Positions 16,150 through 24,545 of a stretch of 64,000 nucleotides of DNA are shown here, in pieces. The number at the start of each line of letters is the position of its first letter. Positions within the stretch are counted from its first letter, which is position 1. The position numbers were made by a program, and so were the translations under genes. This stretch comes from Lutimaribacter_A marinistellae (GTDB lineage Bacteria > Pseudomonadota > Alphaproteobacteria > Rhodobacterales > Rhodobacteraceae), in the NCBI RefSeq assembly GCF_042648365.1, contig NZ_JBHRXI010000025.1:124001-188000 (forward strand), written 5' to 3'. The notes below the pieces were generated by a model. It ran no database searches, was not told the origin of the DNA, and was given only the letters and a program-made list of their open reading frames with translations.

Positions 16150-17643
16150 ATGCCCGACAACAGTGATGCGCCCTCACCGGCGGAGGATCGCTCTCCCAGC
16201 TTTGCCATGGCCTTGATCCCGGTTGTTGGTCTCATCGTTCTGCTGGCGCTGGCATACCTGTTGTTCGGGGACGAGGCGGCGGCCGGTCCCAACCAGATCG
16301 CCCTGCTGTTTTGCGCGTTGATGGCCACTGCGGTTGGATGGCGGTTGGGCTTCACGATGGAGGAAATGCGCGAGGCTGCGATCGAGAGCGTGAATACGGG
16401 CGTGACGGCGATCTTCATCCTGCTGGCCGTCGGCTCTCTTATCGGCACATGGGCGATGAGCGGCACGCTGATGGCGATGGTGTACTGGGGCCTGATGATC
16501 CTGTCGCCCGACTATTTCTACATGACCACGGCGATCATATGCGCGGTGGTCGCGTTGTGTATCGGGTCGTCATGGACCGTTGCGGGCACCATCGGCATCG
16601 GGTTGATGGGGGTGGCGCAGCAGATCGGGCTGAACCCGGCGATCACGGCAGGGGCCGTCATTTCAGGCGCTTATTTCGGGGACAAGTCCTCACCGCTGTC
16701 GGATGCAACGAACCTTGCGGCGGCGGCTGCAGCTGCGGACCTGTATGCGCATATCAAGGCCGCTTTCGTGACCTCGGTTCCGACGCTGGTTGTGACACTT
16801 GTCGTGCTGATGTTGCTTGGCAGTCCACGGGATTTCGACGCGACCGAGATCACGAACGCCATCGCGCAGGTCTTTGACGTAAGTTTCGTGCCTTTCATTC
16901 CGCTGGCACTCGTCCTCGTGCTGGCACTCACGCGATGGCCGCCGTTCACAACCATCTTTTTGGGGGCGCTTGCCGGCGGCGTGCTGGCCGTCTTCAATCA
17001 GCCCGATCATGTCCTGGCCTTTGTCAACGAACCCGAATTGCCGGTCGGGCTGGGCCTGCTGAAAGGTGTCTGGATGGCGATGGCGACGGGGTATGAAAGC
17101 GCGTCGGGCAGCGAAGCAGTGGATCAACTTCTCTCACGCGGCGGGATGGAGAGCATGTTGACTACGATCTGGCTGATCCTGACCGCGCTCGCCTTTGGCG
17201 GCGTGATCGAGAAGACGCGCGTGCTTGAAACGCTGCTGGACCCTGTCGTTCAGGCAGCCAAGGCGACGTGGCAGATGGTGGCGGCGCTGGTCGTGGCCGG
17301 CTTGGGAACCAATATCTTGGCCTCGGACCAGTATATTGCGATCGTTCTGCCCGGACGCATGTTCCGCAAGGTCTTTCTACAACGTGGTTTAAGCCGGGTT
17401 GCCGTGTCGCGGACCGTCGGCGACAGTTCGACCGTCACATCGGCGCTGATTCCATGGAACAGTTGCGGTGCATACATGGCGGCGACGCTAGGCGTGGCCA
17501 CGATCAACTACGCGCCCTACGCCATTTTCAACCTGCTGAACCCGCTGGTGGCGATCGGGCTGGCGGCTCTCATGCCCTCGCTGTTTCAGCAGAGCAGGGC
17601 GGGAGACCCGCCCAAGCCCGATGAAAGACCCGTAGAGGCCTAA
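16150..17643 (+). CDS. NhaC-family Na+/H+ antiporter
   Basis: 497 residues. Two ATG codons follow a strong GGGAGG (16138-16143); the second (16150) has the better spacing. The protein has 10-12 hydrophobic helices and the NhaC hallmarks GSLIGTWAMSGTLMAMVYWG, IGSSWTVAGTIGIGLMGVA, and ISGAYFGDKSSPLSDATNLA, as well as TVGDSSTVTSALIPWNSCG near the C-terminus, which in the family line the ion path. NhaC exchanges external protons for cytoplasmic Na+, useful in a marine cell. It is convergent with purB, 17 bases between the stops. Confidence 0.93.
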   Translation: MPDNSDAPSPAEDRSPSFAMALIPVVGLIVLLALAYLLFGDEAAAGPNQIALLFCALMATAVGWRLGFTMEEMREAAIESVNTGVTAIFILLAVGSLIGTWAMSGTLMAMVYWGLMILSPDYFYMTTAIICAVVALCIGSSWTVAGTIGIGLMGVAQQIGLNPAITAGAVISGAYFGDKSSPLSDATNLAAAAAAADLYAHIKAAFVTSVPTLVVTLVVLMLLGSPRDFDATEITNAIAQVFDVSFVPFIPLALVLVLALTRWPPFTTIFLGALAGGVLAVFNQPDHVLAFVNEPELPVGLGLLKGVWMAMATGYESASGSEAVDQLLSRGGMESMLTTIWLILTALAFGGVIEKTRVLETLLDPVVQAAKATWQMVAALVVAGLGTNILASDQYIAIVLPGRMFRKVFLQRGLSRVAVSRTVGDSSTVTSALIPWNSCGAYMAATLGVATINYAPYAIFNLLNPLVAIGLAALMPSLFQQSRAGDPPKPDERPVEA

Positions 17644-17660
17644 GCGGGGATGTTAGCGCC

Positions 17661-18968
17661 CTAGTCCTCGCCGAAGACGCGCGCAAAGATCGTGTCGACA
17701 TGCTTGGTGTGATAGCCGAGATCGAACTTTTCCTCGATTTCCTCGCGGCTGAGCGCAGCGGTGACATCCGGGTCAGAGAGCAACTCTTCCTTGAAATCGG
17801 TCCGGTGCTCCCAGACTTTCAGCGCGTTGCGCTGTACGTATGTATAGGCGTCTTCGCGGCTGACACCGGCCTGCGTCAGGGCGAGCAGGACGCGCTGACT
17901 CATCACGAGGCCGGGGAACTTGTTCATGTTCTCGAGCATGTTCTCGGGGAAGATCAGCATCTTGTCGATGACACCGGTCAGCCGCGCAAGCGCGAAGTCG
18001 AGCGTGATGGTCGCGTCAGGCCCGATCATGCGTTCGACCGAAGAATGGCTGATGTCCCGTTCGTGCCACAAGGCAACGTTTTCCATGGCCGGGATCACGG
18101 CCGAACGGACCATACGTGCAAGGCCGGTCAGGTTCTCGGTCAGCACCGGGTTCTTCTTGTGCGGCATGGCCGAGGAGCCCTTTTGCCCCATCGAGAAGAA
18201 TTCGGCCCCCTCCAGCACCTCGGTCCGCTGCATGTGACGGATTTCGATGGCGATGTTCTCGATCGAGGAGGCGATCACGCCAAGCGTCGCGAAAAAGGCC
18301 GCGTGGCGATCGCGGGGAACCACCTGTGTGGAAATCGGCTCAGGGACAAGTCCGAGCTTGTCGCAGACATGTTCCTCGACTGCCGGGTCGATATTGGCGA
18401 AAGTGCCGACCGCACCGCTGATCGCGCCCGTTGCGATCTCGGCCCGCGCGTCGCGCATGCGGCTGAGGTTGCGATCCATCTCGGCATAGAAGCGGGCAAA
18501 GGTCAGACCCATCGTCGTCGGTTCGGCGTGGATGCCGTGGCTGCGTCCGATGCGAACCGTATCCTTGTGTTCAAGCGCACGACGCTTGAGCGCGGCCAGA
18601 AGCGCCTCGAGGTCTGCGATGAGGATGTCCGCCGCACGTGTAAGCTGTACGTTGAAACAGGTGTCCAGCACGTCCGACGAGGTCATGCCCTGGTGGACGA
18701 AGCGCGCCTCTTCGCTGCCGACATGCTCGGCCAGGTGGGTGAGGAAAGCGATGACGTCATGCTTGGTGACGGCTTCGATTTCATCGATGCGAGCGACGTC
18801 GAACTCGACATCCTTGGCCTTCCACACAGCGTCCGCGTTTTCGCGCGGGATGACGCCCAGATCGGCCATCGCGTCGCAGGCATGTGCCTCGATCTCGAAC
18901 CAGATGCGGAACTTGGTTTCGGGCGACCAGATGGCGACCATGTCGGGACGGGAATATCGGGGGATCAT
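17661..18968 (-). CDS. purB: Adenylosuccinate lyase
   Basis: 435 residues from the ATG at 18968, which follows AGGAGG by 8 bases; the longer frame to 19106 has no such site. PurB acts twice in purine synthesis, cleaving SAICAR and adenylosuccinate to release fumarate. The fumarase/aspartase superfamily signature is GSSAMPHKKNP; TSSDVLDTCFNVQL and GRSHGIHAEPTTMG supply the catalytic histidine regions, and the N-terminus MIPRYSRPDMVAIW is typical. It is not in an operon with other pur genes here. Confidence 0.96.
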   Translation of the reverse strand: MIPRYSRPDMVAIWSPETKFRIWFEIEAHACDAMADLGVIPRENADAVWKAKDVEFDVARIDEIEAVTKHDVIAFLTHLAEHVGSEEARFVHQGMTSSDVLDTCFNVQLTRAADILIADLEALLAALKRRALEHKDTVRIGRSHGIHAEPTTMGLTFARFYAEMDRNLSRMRDARAEIATGAISGAVGTFANIDPAVEEHVCDKLGLVPEPISTQVVPRDRHAAFFATLGVIASSIENIAIEIRHMQRTEVLEGAEFFSMGQKGSSAMPHKKNPVLTENLTGLARMVRSAVIPAMENVALWHERDISHSSVERMIGPDATITLDFALARLTGVIDKMLIFPENMLENMNKFPGLVMSQRVLLALTQAGVSREDAYTYVQRNALKVWEHRTDFKEELLSDPDVTAALSREEIEEKFDLGYHTKHVDTIFARVFGED

Positions 18969-19159
18969 CGGCAAGGCCTCCTGCATGCGGGAATGGAGCG
19001 GGTTGCCGCGGGTCTTAGACGCGTCCGCTGGCCGGAACAAGTCGCAGGGGACCGCCTGAGACGGTTTGCCCCCCGCGCCAACGCTGCGAGGATTAAACAG
19101 GGACATTTACGGATCGGTTTCTTGCCGCAATGATGAAGTCAAAGGATGGAGGTCTAAAC

Positions 19160-19720
19160 ATGCAATTGCTACCAAGGCTGCGCCTAGCGTTTGCCGCAGG
19201 GCTGGTCATGGTTGGGGCGGCCCCGGCCATCGCCGACATGCCGGTCACCTACAGGTCCGATGGCCGCGCCCTGTTCCAGGTCAGCGCGCCCGATTTCTGG
19301 CAGGTGAGGGCAGGCGGCCCGAGATCGCTGACGCCGCCGGGATCGGATGAGGCGCGGCTGATCAACCGGATAATTGGCCTTTCCCCGGTGACCGAAAGCG
19401 GGGCCTGGATCGGTTTCATGTCGCCGAACGGTGTCTCGACCTTTGCGCAGGCCGAGGACTATCTGCGCAATATCGGTCAGTCCATCGTCAGCGATCCGGA
19501 GGTTACGGGTCAACGCGACATTCGCGTCGGAGGCCTTGCGGCACGCAGTTTCAAGGGCACGGGGCGTCGTGACGGGCGCGGCGTGAACTTCACCGCCGTG
19601 GTCATCGACCTGCCGGGAAATCGCATGGCTGTTTCGCTCGCCGTGCTGGATTCGCGAGCCGATCCGGCACTCGTCAACGATCTCAACGCGATCTACGGCT
19701 CGTTCCGGGCCATTCGATGA
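19160..19720 (+). CDS. Secreted protein of unknown function
   Basis: 186 residues from the ATG at 19160, with GGAGG 7 bases upstream (19148-19152) and a signal peptide ending AAPAIAD. The mature part begins TYRSDGRALFQVSAPDFWQV and continues as a single mixed alpha/beta domain (VNFTAVVIDLPGNRMAVSLA) without cysteines. The F-V-x-x-P-x-x-W opening is reminiscent of PsbP/DUF1795-like folds, but that is only an impression. It lies 13 bases before the lipoprotein gene, so the two probably form a periplasmic/envelope pair. Confidence 0.75.
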   Translation: MQLLPRLRLAFAAGLVMVGAAPAIADMPVTYRSDGRALFQVSAPDFWQVRAGGPRSLTPPGSDEARLINRIIGLSPVTESGAWIGFMSPNGVSTFAQAEDYLRNIGQSIVSDPEVTGQRDIRVGGLAARSFKGTGRRDGRGVNFTAVVIDLPGNRMAVSLAVLDSRADPALVNDLNAIYGSFRAIR

Positions 19721-19733
19721 AAGGGGTGATCGG

Positions 19734-20042
19734 ATGAACCGTTATCGTACTTGTCGACTGGCCCTCGCACTTGCACTGGGCACGGGGCTGCTGGCTGGAT
19801 GTGATCCCTCGGCCACGGGATCGGCCAATGTCTATTACGACGGCATGATGTGGAACGACTATTACTATGGGTACCCGCGTCCGCCCCGGCCCGAGAACCC
19901 CATCGAGCGTCCTCCAGTCCGCCCAGAGCCGCCGATCGCGAAGCCACCGGTAAGGCCTGTGCCGCCGATTGCGCGGCCACCCGTGGCGCGCCCGCCCATC
20001 CATCGCCCACCAGTGGCGCGACCCATGCCGCGCCGTGGCTGA
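19734..20042 (+). CDS. Proline-rich lipoprotein
   Basis: 102 residues. The lipobox LLAGC places the lipidated cysteine at C23. After a tyrosine-rich stretch (YYDGMMWNDYYYGY) the rest is a degenerate repeat of the type RPP-[VI]-x-[RK]-P from about residue 48 to the end, rich in proline and arginine, so probably extended in the periplasm. No enzymatic motif. The basic repeat could contact peptidoglycan or LPS, which is a guess. It is convergent with the hydrolase-OsmC gene, 9 bases between the stops. Confidence 0.75.
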   Translation: MNRYRTCRLALALALGTGLLAGCDPSATGSANVYYDGMMWNDYYYGYPRPPRPENPIERPPVRPEPPIAKPPVRPVPPIARPPVARPPIHRPPVARPMPRRG

Positions 20043-20051
20043 CGCAGGGTA

Positions 20052-21269
20052 TCACTCGGCAAGGCGTGTGGTGACCACCGCAGACGATTCCAGCGTTCGG
20101 TGAACCGGGCATCGATCTGCGATTTCGAGCAGGGCCTGGCGCTGCTCGCGATCCAGCGCGCCTTCGAGATGGATGACCCGGGCAAAACGGTCGGCTTTGC
20201 CGGGCGCGGTGCTGGGGTCGGCGTCTTGGGCGTGGACCTTCTCGTGGCTGACATCCACGCTGACATGGGTAAGGGGCCAGCCCTTGCGCCGCGCGTACAT
20301 ACGAATGGTCATCGAGGTGCAGGCACCGAGCCCGGCAGCAAGGAAGCCGTAAGGCGACATGCCGAGATCGGTTCCGCCGTATGCCAGGGGTTCGTCGGCG
20401 CGCACGTAATGGTTCGGGCCGCTTTGAACGTCCTGGAGGAAGCCTGATGGATCGGCCTCGCTGACGCGGACGATACCCTCTGGCGCGCCAGGCGGAGGGG
20501 CTGGCGGAGACAGGTCGACGTATCGCGTAACCCAGGCGGCAATGACAGCCGCCGCATACTCTGCATCGCTTTCTCGGGTGATCAGGTGATCGGCATCATC
20601 GAGCGTCACGAAACTCTTGGGATGTTTCGCGGCGGTGAAGATCCCCGTGGCGTTGTCGATCCCGACGGTATCGTCGCGCGGCGCGTGCATCACCAGCAGT
20701 GCGGCGCCGAGGCGTTCGACTGCCGGGCGAAGCGCAACCTCGGCTATATCCTCGACAAAACCGCGACCGATGCGGAACGACCGGCCCGCCAAAGAGACCT
20801 CGGCACTGCCGTCTTCGTGGATACGCGGCAGCGCCTCGGCAAAGTGATGGGTGACATGGCTCGGGTCGAAGGGTGCATTCAGCGTCACCACGGCCTTGAC
20901 CGATGCGATCCCCTCGCGCGCCCGTAACACGGCAGCACCGCCCAGCGAATGTCCAATCAGAAGCGAAGGGGCCATTCCGCGCCCCTCGAGGTAATGGGCG
21001 GCGGCCTTGAGATCGTCGACATTCGAAGTGAAAGTGGTATTCGCGAATTCGCCGTCGGAATGACCCAGACCGGTGAAATCGAAGCGCAGAACCGCGATGC
21101 CCATCGATGCAAGACGTCCAGCAATCCTGCGTGCGGCGGGAATGTCCTTGGAACAGGTGAAGCAATGCGCGAAGAGCGCGGTTGCAAGCACCGGTCCTTC
21201 GGGTAGATCGAGACGGGCGGCGAGTTGGCCACCATCGTGGCCTTCGAAGGTTACGCGTTCGGTCGGCAT
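20052..21269 (-). CDS. Alpha/beta hydrolase - OsmC fusion protein
   Basis: 405 residues from the ATG at 21269. Residues 1-250 are an alpha/beta hydrolase with nucleophile S108 in IGHSLGG, an acid at D199/D200 (HAPRDD) and H228 (DDADHLI). Residues 255-405 are an OsmC/Ohr-type domain with the peroxidatic cysteine C317 in LGACTSMTIRMYA and the second cysteine C387 in DRCPVHRTLES. OsmC proteins reduce organic hydroperoxides. The fusion is a known architecture; it may couple ester hydrolysis with peroxide removal, but no substrate is known. Length and both active sites look intact. Confidence 0.88.
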   Translation of the reverse strand: MPTERVTFEGHDGGQLAARLDLPEGPVLATALFAHCFTCSKDIPAARRIAGRLASMGIAVLRFDFTGLGHSDGEFANTTFTSNVDDLKAAAHYLEGRGMAPSLLIGHSLGGAAVLRAREGIASVKAVVTLNAPFDPSHVTHHFAEALPRIHEDGSAEVSLAGRSFRIGRGFVEDIAEVALRPAVERLGAALLVMHAPRDDTVGIDNATGIFTAAKHPKSFVTLDDADHLITRESDAEYAAAVIAAWVTRYVDLSPPAPPPGAPEGIVRVSEADPSGFLQDVQSGPNHYVRADEPLAYGGTDLGMSPYGFLAAGLGACTSMTIRMYARRKGWPLTHVSVDVSHEKVHAQDADPSTAPGKADRFARVIHLEGALDREQRQALLEIADRCPVHRTLESSAVVTTRLAE

Positions 21270-21408
21270 GGCAGGTCCTGTGTGGCAAGGCCTCTGCAAC
21301 ATGGCCGCGCCGAAGCGGCGTCGCAAGCCGTTCGCCTACGCTGTCACGGCATGGTGAGATTGGTGTACGGGAGATGCCGCCTGGGGCGTCGAGATGGAAG
21401 GGGTTGGG

Positions 21409-22263
21409 ATGCCGAAGGTGTTGGCGGTGGTGTTGGGTGCGATCCTACTAGTCAGTTACCTTGGCGTCCTGCATCCAGCCGGGGACAGCCTTGCCGTTTT
21501 CCGACCCGTCTGGGCACTCCTTTTCGCTTTGGCCACGATCTGGAGTGCTTGGCCCAGGCGGATCCGCTGGCCGCTGGCGGTTTCCGGCATGCTTTCCCTG
21601 CTGCAGGTGTTTTGGCCGGGATGGATGCCGCGCCAGAGCCCGGATCAATCATTGAAGCTGTATCAGCAAAATCTACTCTTCAACCGTCGTGAAAACGATG
21701 AGTGGCTGGAGGCGATCGCGAAAGCGCAGCCGGACGTGATTACCCTGCAGGAGGTTTCAAAGAAGAACACTAGCTTGCTGGACGAACTCCGACCGAACTA
21801 CCCGGCGCTGACCCTTTGCCCCTTTGCCGCCGTCGGGGGCGTGGCGGTGCTGTCGCCTTTTCCGAAAGTGCCGGACAGCGCCGTCTGTGCAAGGGGGGTG
21901 GCGGCAATGCAGGTCGTGTCGCCACATGGTCCGGTTACCGTCGTGTCATTGCACCTTCATTGGCCGTGGCCGTATGGCCAATCCCACCAAGTTGAGGAGT
22001 TGTTGTCTATGCTTGCCCGGCTTGAGCGCCCTGTCGTCCTCGCAGGAGATTTCAACGCGGTGGGCTGGTCGCATACCGTCCGCCAAATCGCACGGGTCAC
22101 CGGGACTAGACGCGTCGGTCCGTCGGGCGCTACCTTCGCTCTTCCGCACATTCCATATCCGGTGACAATCGACCATGTGCTTGCGCCCGATGGAATTGCG
22201 CAGGTTCAGCCCCGTCTGGGCTCGGATCACAACGGGGTTTTGGCGTATGTGCGACCTTATTGA
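21409..22263 (+). CDS. Membrane-anchored endonuclease/exonuclease/phosphatase-family protein
   Basis: 284 residues from the ATG at 21409 (an ATG 15 bases upstream is possible). Two or three N-terminal hydrophobic segments (about 5-22, 34-48, 52-70) are followed by an EEP domain from about residue 83. Active-site residues are visible: E115 in ITLQEVS, the GDFNA loop (D214, N216), D255-H256 in IDHVLAP and the final D273-H274 in GSDHNGVLA. The family hydrolyses phosphodiesters or phosphate esters; a membrane-tethered periplasmic orientation is inferred. It is divergent from the hydrolase-OsmC gene and convergent with dddP. Confidence 0.83.
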   Translation: MPKVLAVVLGAILLVSYLGVLHPAGDSLAVFRPVWALLFALATIWSAWPRRIRWPLAVSGMLSLLQVFWPGWMPRQSPDQSLKLYQQNLLFNRRENDEWLEAIAKAQPDVITLQEVSKKNTSLLDELRPNYPALTLCPFAAVGGVAVLSPFPKVPDSAVCARGVAAMQVVSPHGPVTVVSLHLHWPWPYGQSHQVEELLSMLARLERPVVLAGDFNAVGWSHTVRQIARVTGTRRVGPSGATFALPHIPYPVTIDHVLAPDGIAQVQPRLGSDHNGVLAYVRPY

Positions 22264-22294
22264 GGGCGCGTCATGAAGGTACCCGGGTGGTCGG

Positions 22295-23635
22295 TTACTG
22301 GCCCATCAGTGCAGGGTCGAACGGGTAGGTCGTGAGGTTCTCGTACCCGTCTTCCGTAATCAGCACCTGATCCTCGAGCTTGATCGAGAAATCGCCACCG
22401 ACTTCGCCCACGCAGGCCTCGACGCACAGCACCATGCCCGGTTCCAGCGGATAATCGTAGGCCCCGGCGACAGCCTTGTCGGGATAAGCCACCAGAGGCC
22501 ATTCATCGCACAGGCCAACCCCGTGCATAAGGCAGCCGTATTTCTGGGCCTGGAATTTGTCGTCCAACCGGTGGCTGTTGGCAGTCAGTTCCGGGATCGT
22601 GACGCCGGGCTTGAGCATGCTCATGTTGGTCATGATGTGCTCATGCGCGTGCTGCATCGCATAGATCATGTCGGGGCGCGGCCTTTGATCGCCGATCCAC
22701 CACGTGCGCGAGATGTCGATGCAAATGCCGTAAGAGCCGATCAGGTCGGTGTCGAAAGCGATTATTTCGTTCTGTCGCGTGATGCGCGGGCCGCATTCCT
22801 GAAACCACGGGTTCGTGCGCTGGCCCGAGGCCAGAAGGCGCGTTTCGATCCATTCGCCACCGCGCCTGATGTTCTCGGCATGCAGCACGGCCCAGATGTC
22901 GTCCTCGCAGGTCTTGCCATCGCCTACATTGGTGCGGGCAAAGCGTTCCATCTCGGCCACCGCGGTCTCGCAAGCATGGTTTGCACAGCGCATGGCACGG
23001 ATCTCGTCGGGCCCTTTCACGGCGCGGGTCTTTTCCGTGACCTCTTCACCCTCCATCACCTCGAACCCCTGCGCCTCAAGCGCACGGAGGCCGTGCAGCA
23101 TGATCTTGTCTACCGCCAGCCTGCGGTTCCCGCCGCTGTGCTCGTCGATCAGGTGCCGAACTTCATTCGCAAAGCTGTCGGCCGCGACATCCACCTTGTC
23201 GCCCCGATCAAAATAGAACAGGTCCGCGCCTGACCGGACCTCGCGCACCAGCGGGTTGAACGAAGACAGAAAGGGTGCGTTCTTGTAGTCCCAGATCACC
23301 ATGTACCCATCGGCGCAGAGCAGGACTGCGCGGAACGGGTTGTGCGTGTTCCAAAGCTGCATGTTGGTGCTGTCGGTCGCGTAACGGATATTCAGCGGAT
23401 CGAACATCAGCAGCCCGCCATAGTCGCGGTCGACAATCGCTCGGGTCAGCCTTTGCCACCGAAACTCGCGCATTCGGGCAAGATCGGGCAGGTCGAGTCC
23501 CGCAGCTGCCCACTCGGCAAATGCCAGCTGGGTCGGCCCGATCTCGATGCGGTCATTGTCGTTGGGGGTTCCGTCTCCCAGTATCGGCCCGCCGGTCGGG
23601 TCGATCTTTCGTCCATCTCGGAAATACTGGTTCAT
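22295..23635 (-). CDS. dddP: DMSP lyase DddP (M24-fold)
   Basis: 446 residues. DddP cleaves dimethylsulfoniopropionate into dimethyl sulfide and acrylate in the cytoplasm. The sequence has the M24 creatinase/aminopeptidase fold but the DddP-specific N-terminus (DNDRIEIGPTQLAFAEW) and FDPLNIRYATDSTNMQLW. Every residue assigned in characterised DddP falls at the same number: metal ligands D295, D297, D307, H371, E406 and E421, catalytic D377, and substrate-pocket W95 and Y366. GGGAGGAGA precedes the ATG. It is divergent from the N-demethylase gene with a 145-base shared promoter region; no other ddd or dmd gene is in the window. Confidence 0.95.
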   Translation of the reverse strand: MNQYFRDGRKIDPTGGPILGDGTPNDNDRIEIGPTQLAFAEWAAAGLDLPDLARMREFRWQRLTRAIVDRDYGGLLMFDPLNIRYATDSTNMQLWNTHNPFRAVLLCADGYMVIWDYKNAPFLSSFNPLVREVRSGADLFYFDRGDKVDVAADSFANEVRHLIDEHSGGNRRLAVDKIMLHGLRALEAQGFEVMEGEEVTEKTRAVKGPDEIRAMRCANHACETAVAEMERFARTNVGDGKTCEDDIWAVLHAENIRRGGEWIETRLLASGQRTNPWFQECGPRITRQNEIIAFDTDLIGSYGICIDISRTWWIGDQRPRPDMIYAMQHAHEHIMTNMSMLKPGVTIPELTANSHRLDDKFQAQKYGCLMHGVGLCDEWPLVAYPDKAVAGAYDYPLEPGMVLCVEACVGEVGGDFSIKLEDQVLITEDGYENLTTYPFDPALMGQ

Positions 23636-23780
23636 GCGCGTCTCCTCCCATCTGAAGGGTCTGCCGAGAATGCAAAAGGGTCATGTCGGTTTGCGACGCG
23701 GATTTTGTTCATCCGCGTCACGGCCGAGAGCCGCCCTGATTGTTCTTCTCATTGAGCGGAACGCGCGCTATCCCCTTTGC

Positions 23781-24515
23781 ATGATCCTGCAAGAGCGTAT
23801 CCCCTTTGATTTGAGCCCACGAAAGCTCCCCGGTATCCAGCCGACGACGATGGAGGACTGGCTGCATCGTGACGAGGCGTTTGACGGGCAGATGGCCCGG
23901 CGTGATGCGCTGATCTCAGAGCGGTACGATCAGGTTATCGCAATGCACGAGAGCGCAAGGCCAGCGGCGCTGGAATTACTCGATCTTGTTCTTGCAACCG
24001 CATATGGGGTGCAGGGTGATAGCGTGCTGCGTCCTGATGGTGTGGCCGTCGCGATCAATCGCTCCGACCCGATGGCCAGTCTTGGCAGGCTTGTGCAGGA
24101 AGATCTTTGCGTTTTGCAGAAACAGGGCGATGAACATGTTCTGACTGCCGCTTCGCTTTGCTTTCCCGCAAGCTGGCTGCTGTCCGAAAAGCTCATGCGC
24201 CCGCTGATTGGCATACACAAGCCCGTGGAAAGCTATGACGACAACATCGCCCGCAGAGTGCAGCGGCTTTTCGATGGCATCCAGGTTGGTCGACCCCTTT
24301 GGCGGTTCAATGCCCTGTGGTACGAGGATCCGGAACTGCACCAACCAAGGAGCGAAAGCGCCCGCCGGAAAAAGCCAGCGGCGACTCCTCCCTTTCTGCG
24401 CAGCGAACGGCAATGCCTTTTGCGTCTGCCGGAAACAAAGGCTGTCGTTTTCTCGATTCACACCTACGTGGTGCCACGCAAGGCGGTAGGACCAGAAATG
24501 CAAAACCCCGCCTGA
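23781..24515 (+). CDS. Heme-dependent oxidative N-demethylase family protein (DUF3445)
   Basis: 244 residues from the ATG at 23781; no strong ribosome site is seen, so the start is less certain. Conserved DUF3445 segments are the WLHRDEAFDGQMARRDALI opening, GRLVQEDLCVLQKQGDEHVL, ASLCFPASWLLSEKLMRPL, IHKPVESYDDNIARRVQRLF and the C-terminal RSERQCLLRLPETKAVVFSI. The founding member is a heme enzyme that oxidises secondary amines such as dimethylamine. Substrate here is not known. It is divergent from dddP and ends on a terminator hairpin that includes its stop codon. Confidence 0.85.
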   Translation: MILQERIPFDLSPRKLPGIQPTTMEDWLHRDEAFDGQMARRDALISERYDQVIAMHESARPAALELLDLVLATAYGVQGDSVLRPDGVAVAINRSDPMASLGRLVQEDLCVLQKQGDEHVLTAASLCFPASWLLSEKLMRPLIGIHKPVESYDDNIARRVQRLFDGIQVGRPLWRFNALWYEDPELHQPRSESARRKKPAATPPFLRSERQCLLRLPETKAVVFSIHTYVVPRKAVGPEMQNPA

Positions 24516-24527
24516 CAGCGGGGGTTT
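24503..24527. terminator. Terminator overlapping the DUF3445 gene stop
   Basis: An inverted repeat, AAACCCCGC (24503-24511) with GCGGGGGTTT (24518-24527), with one unpaired G, encloses the TGA stop in its 6-base loop. It lies between two convergent genes and could work in both directions; ribosomes finishing the plus-strand gene may interfere with it. Confidence 0.6.
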
Positions 24528-24545
24528 GGGCGATCTGTTTGTGCA

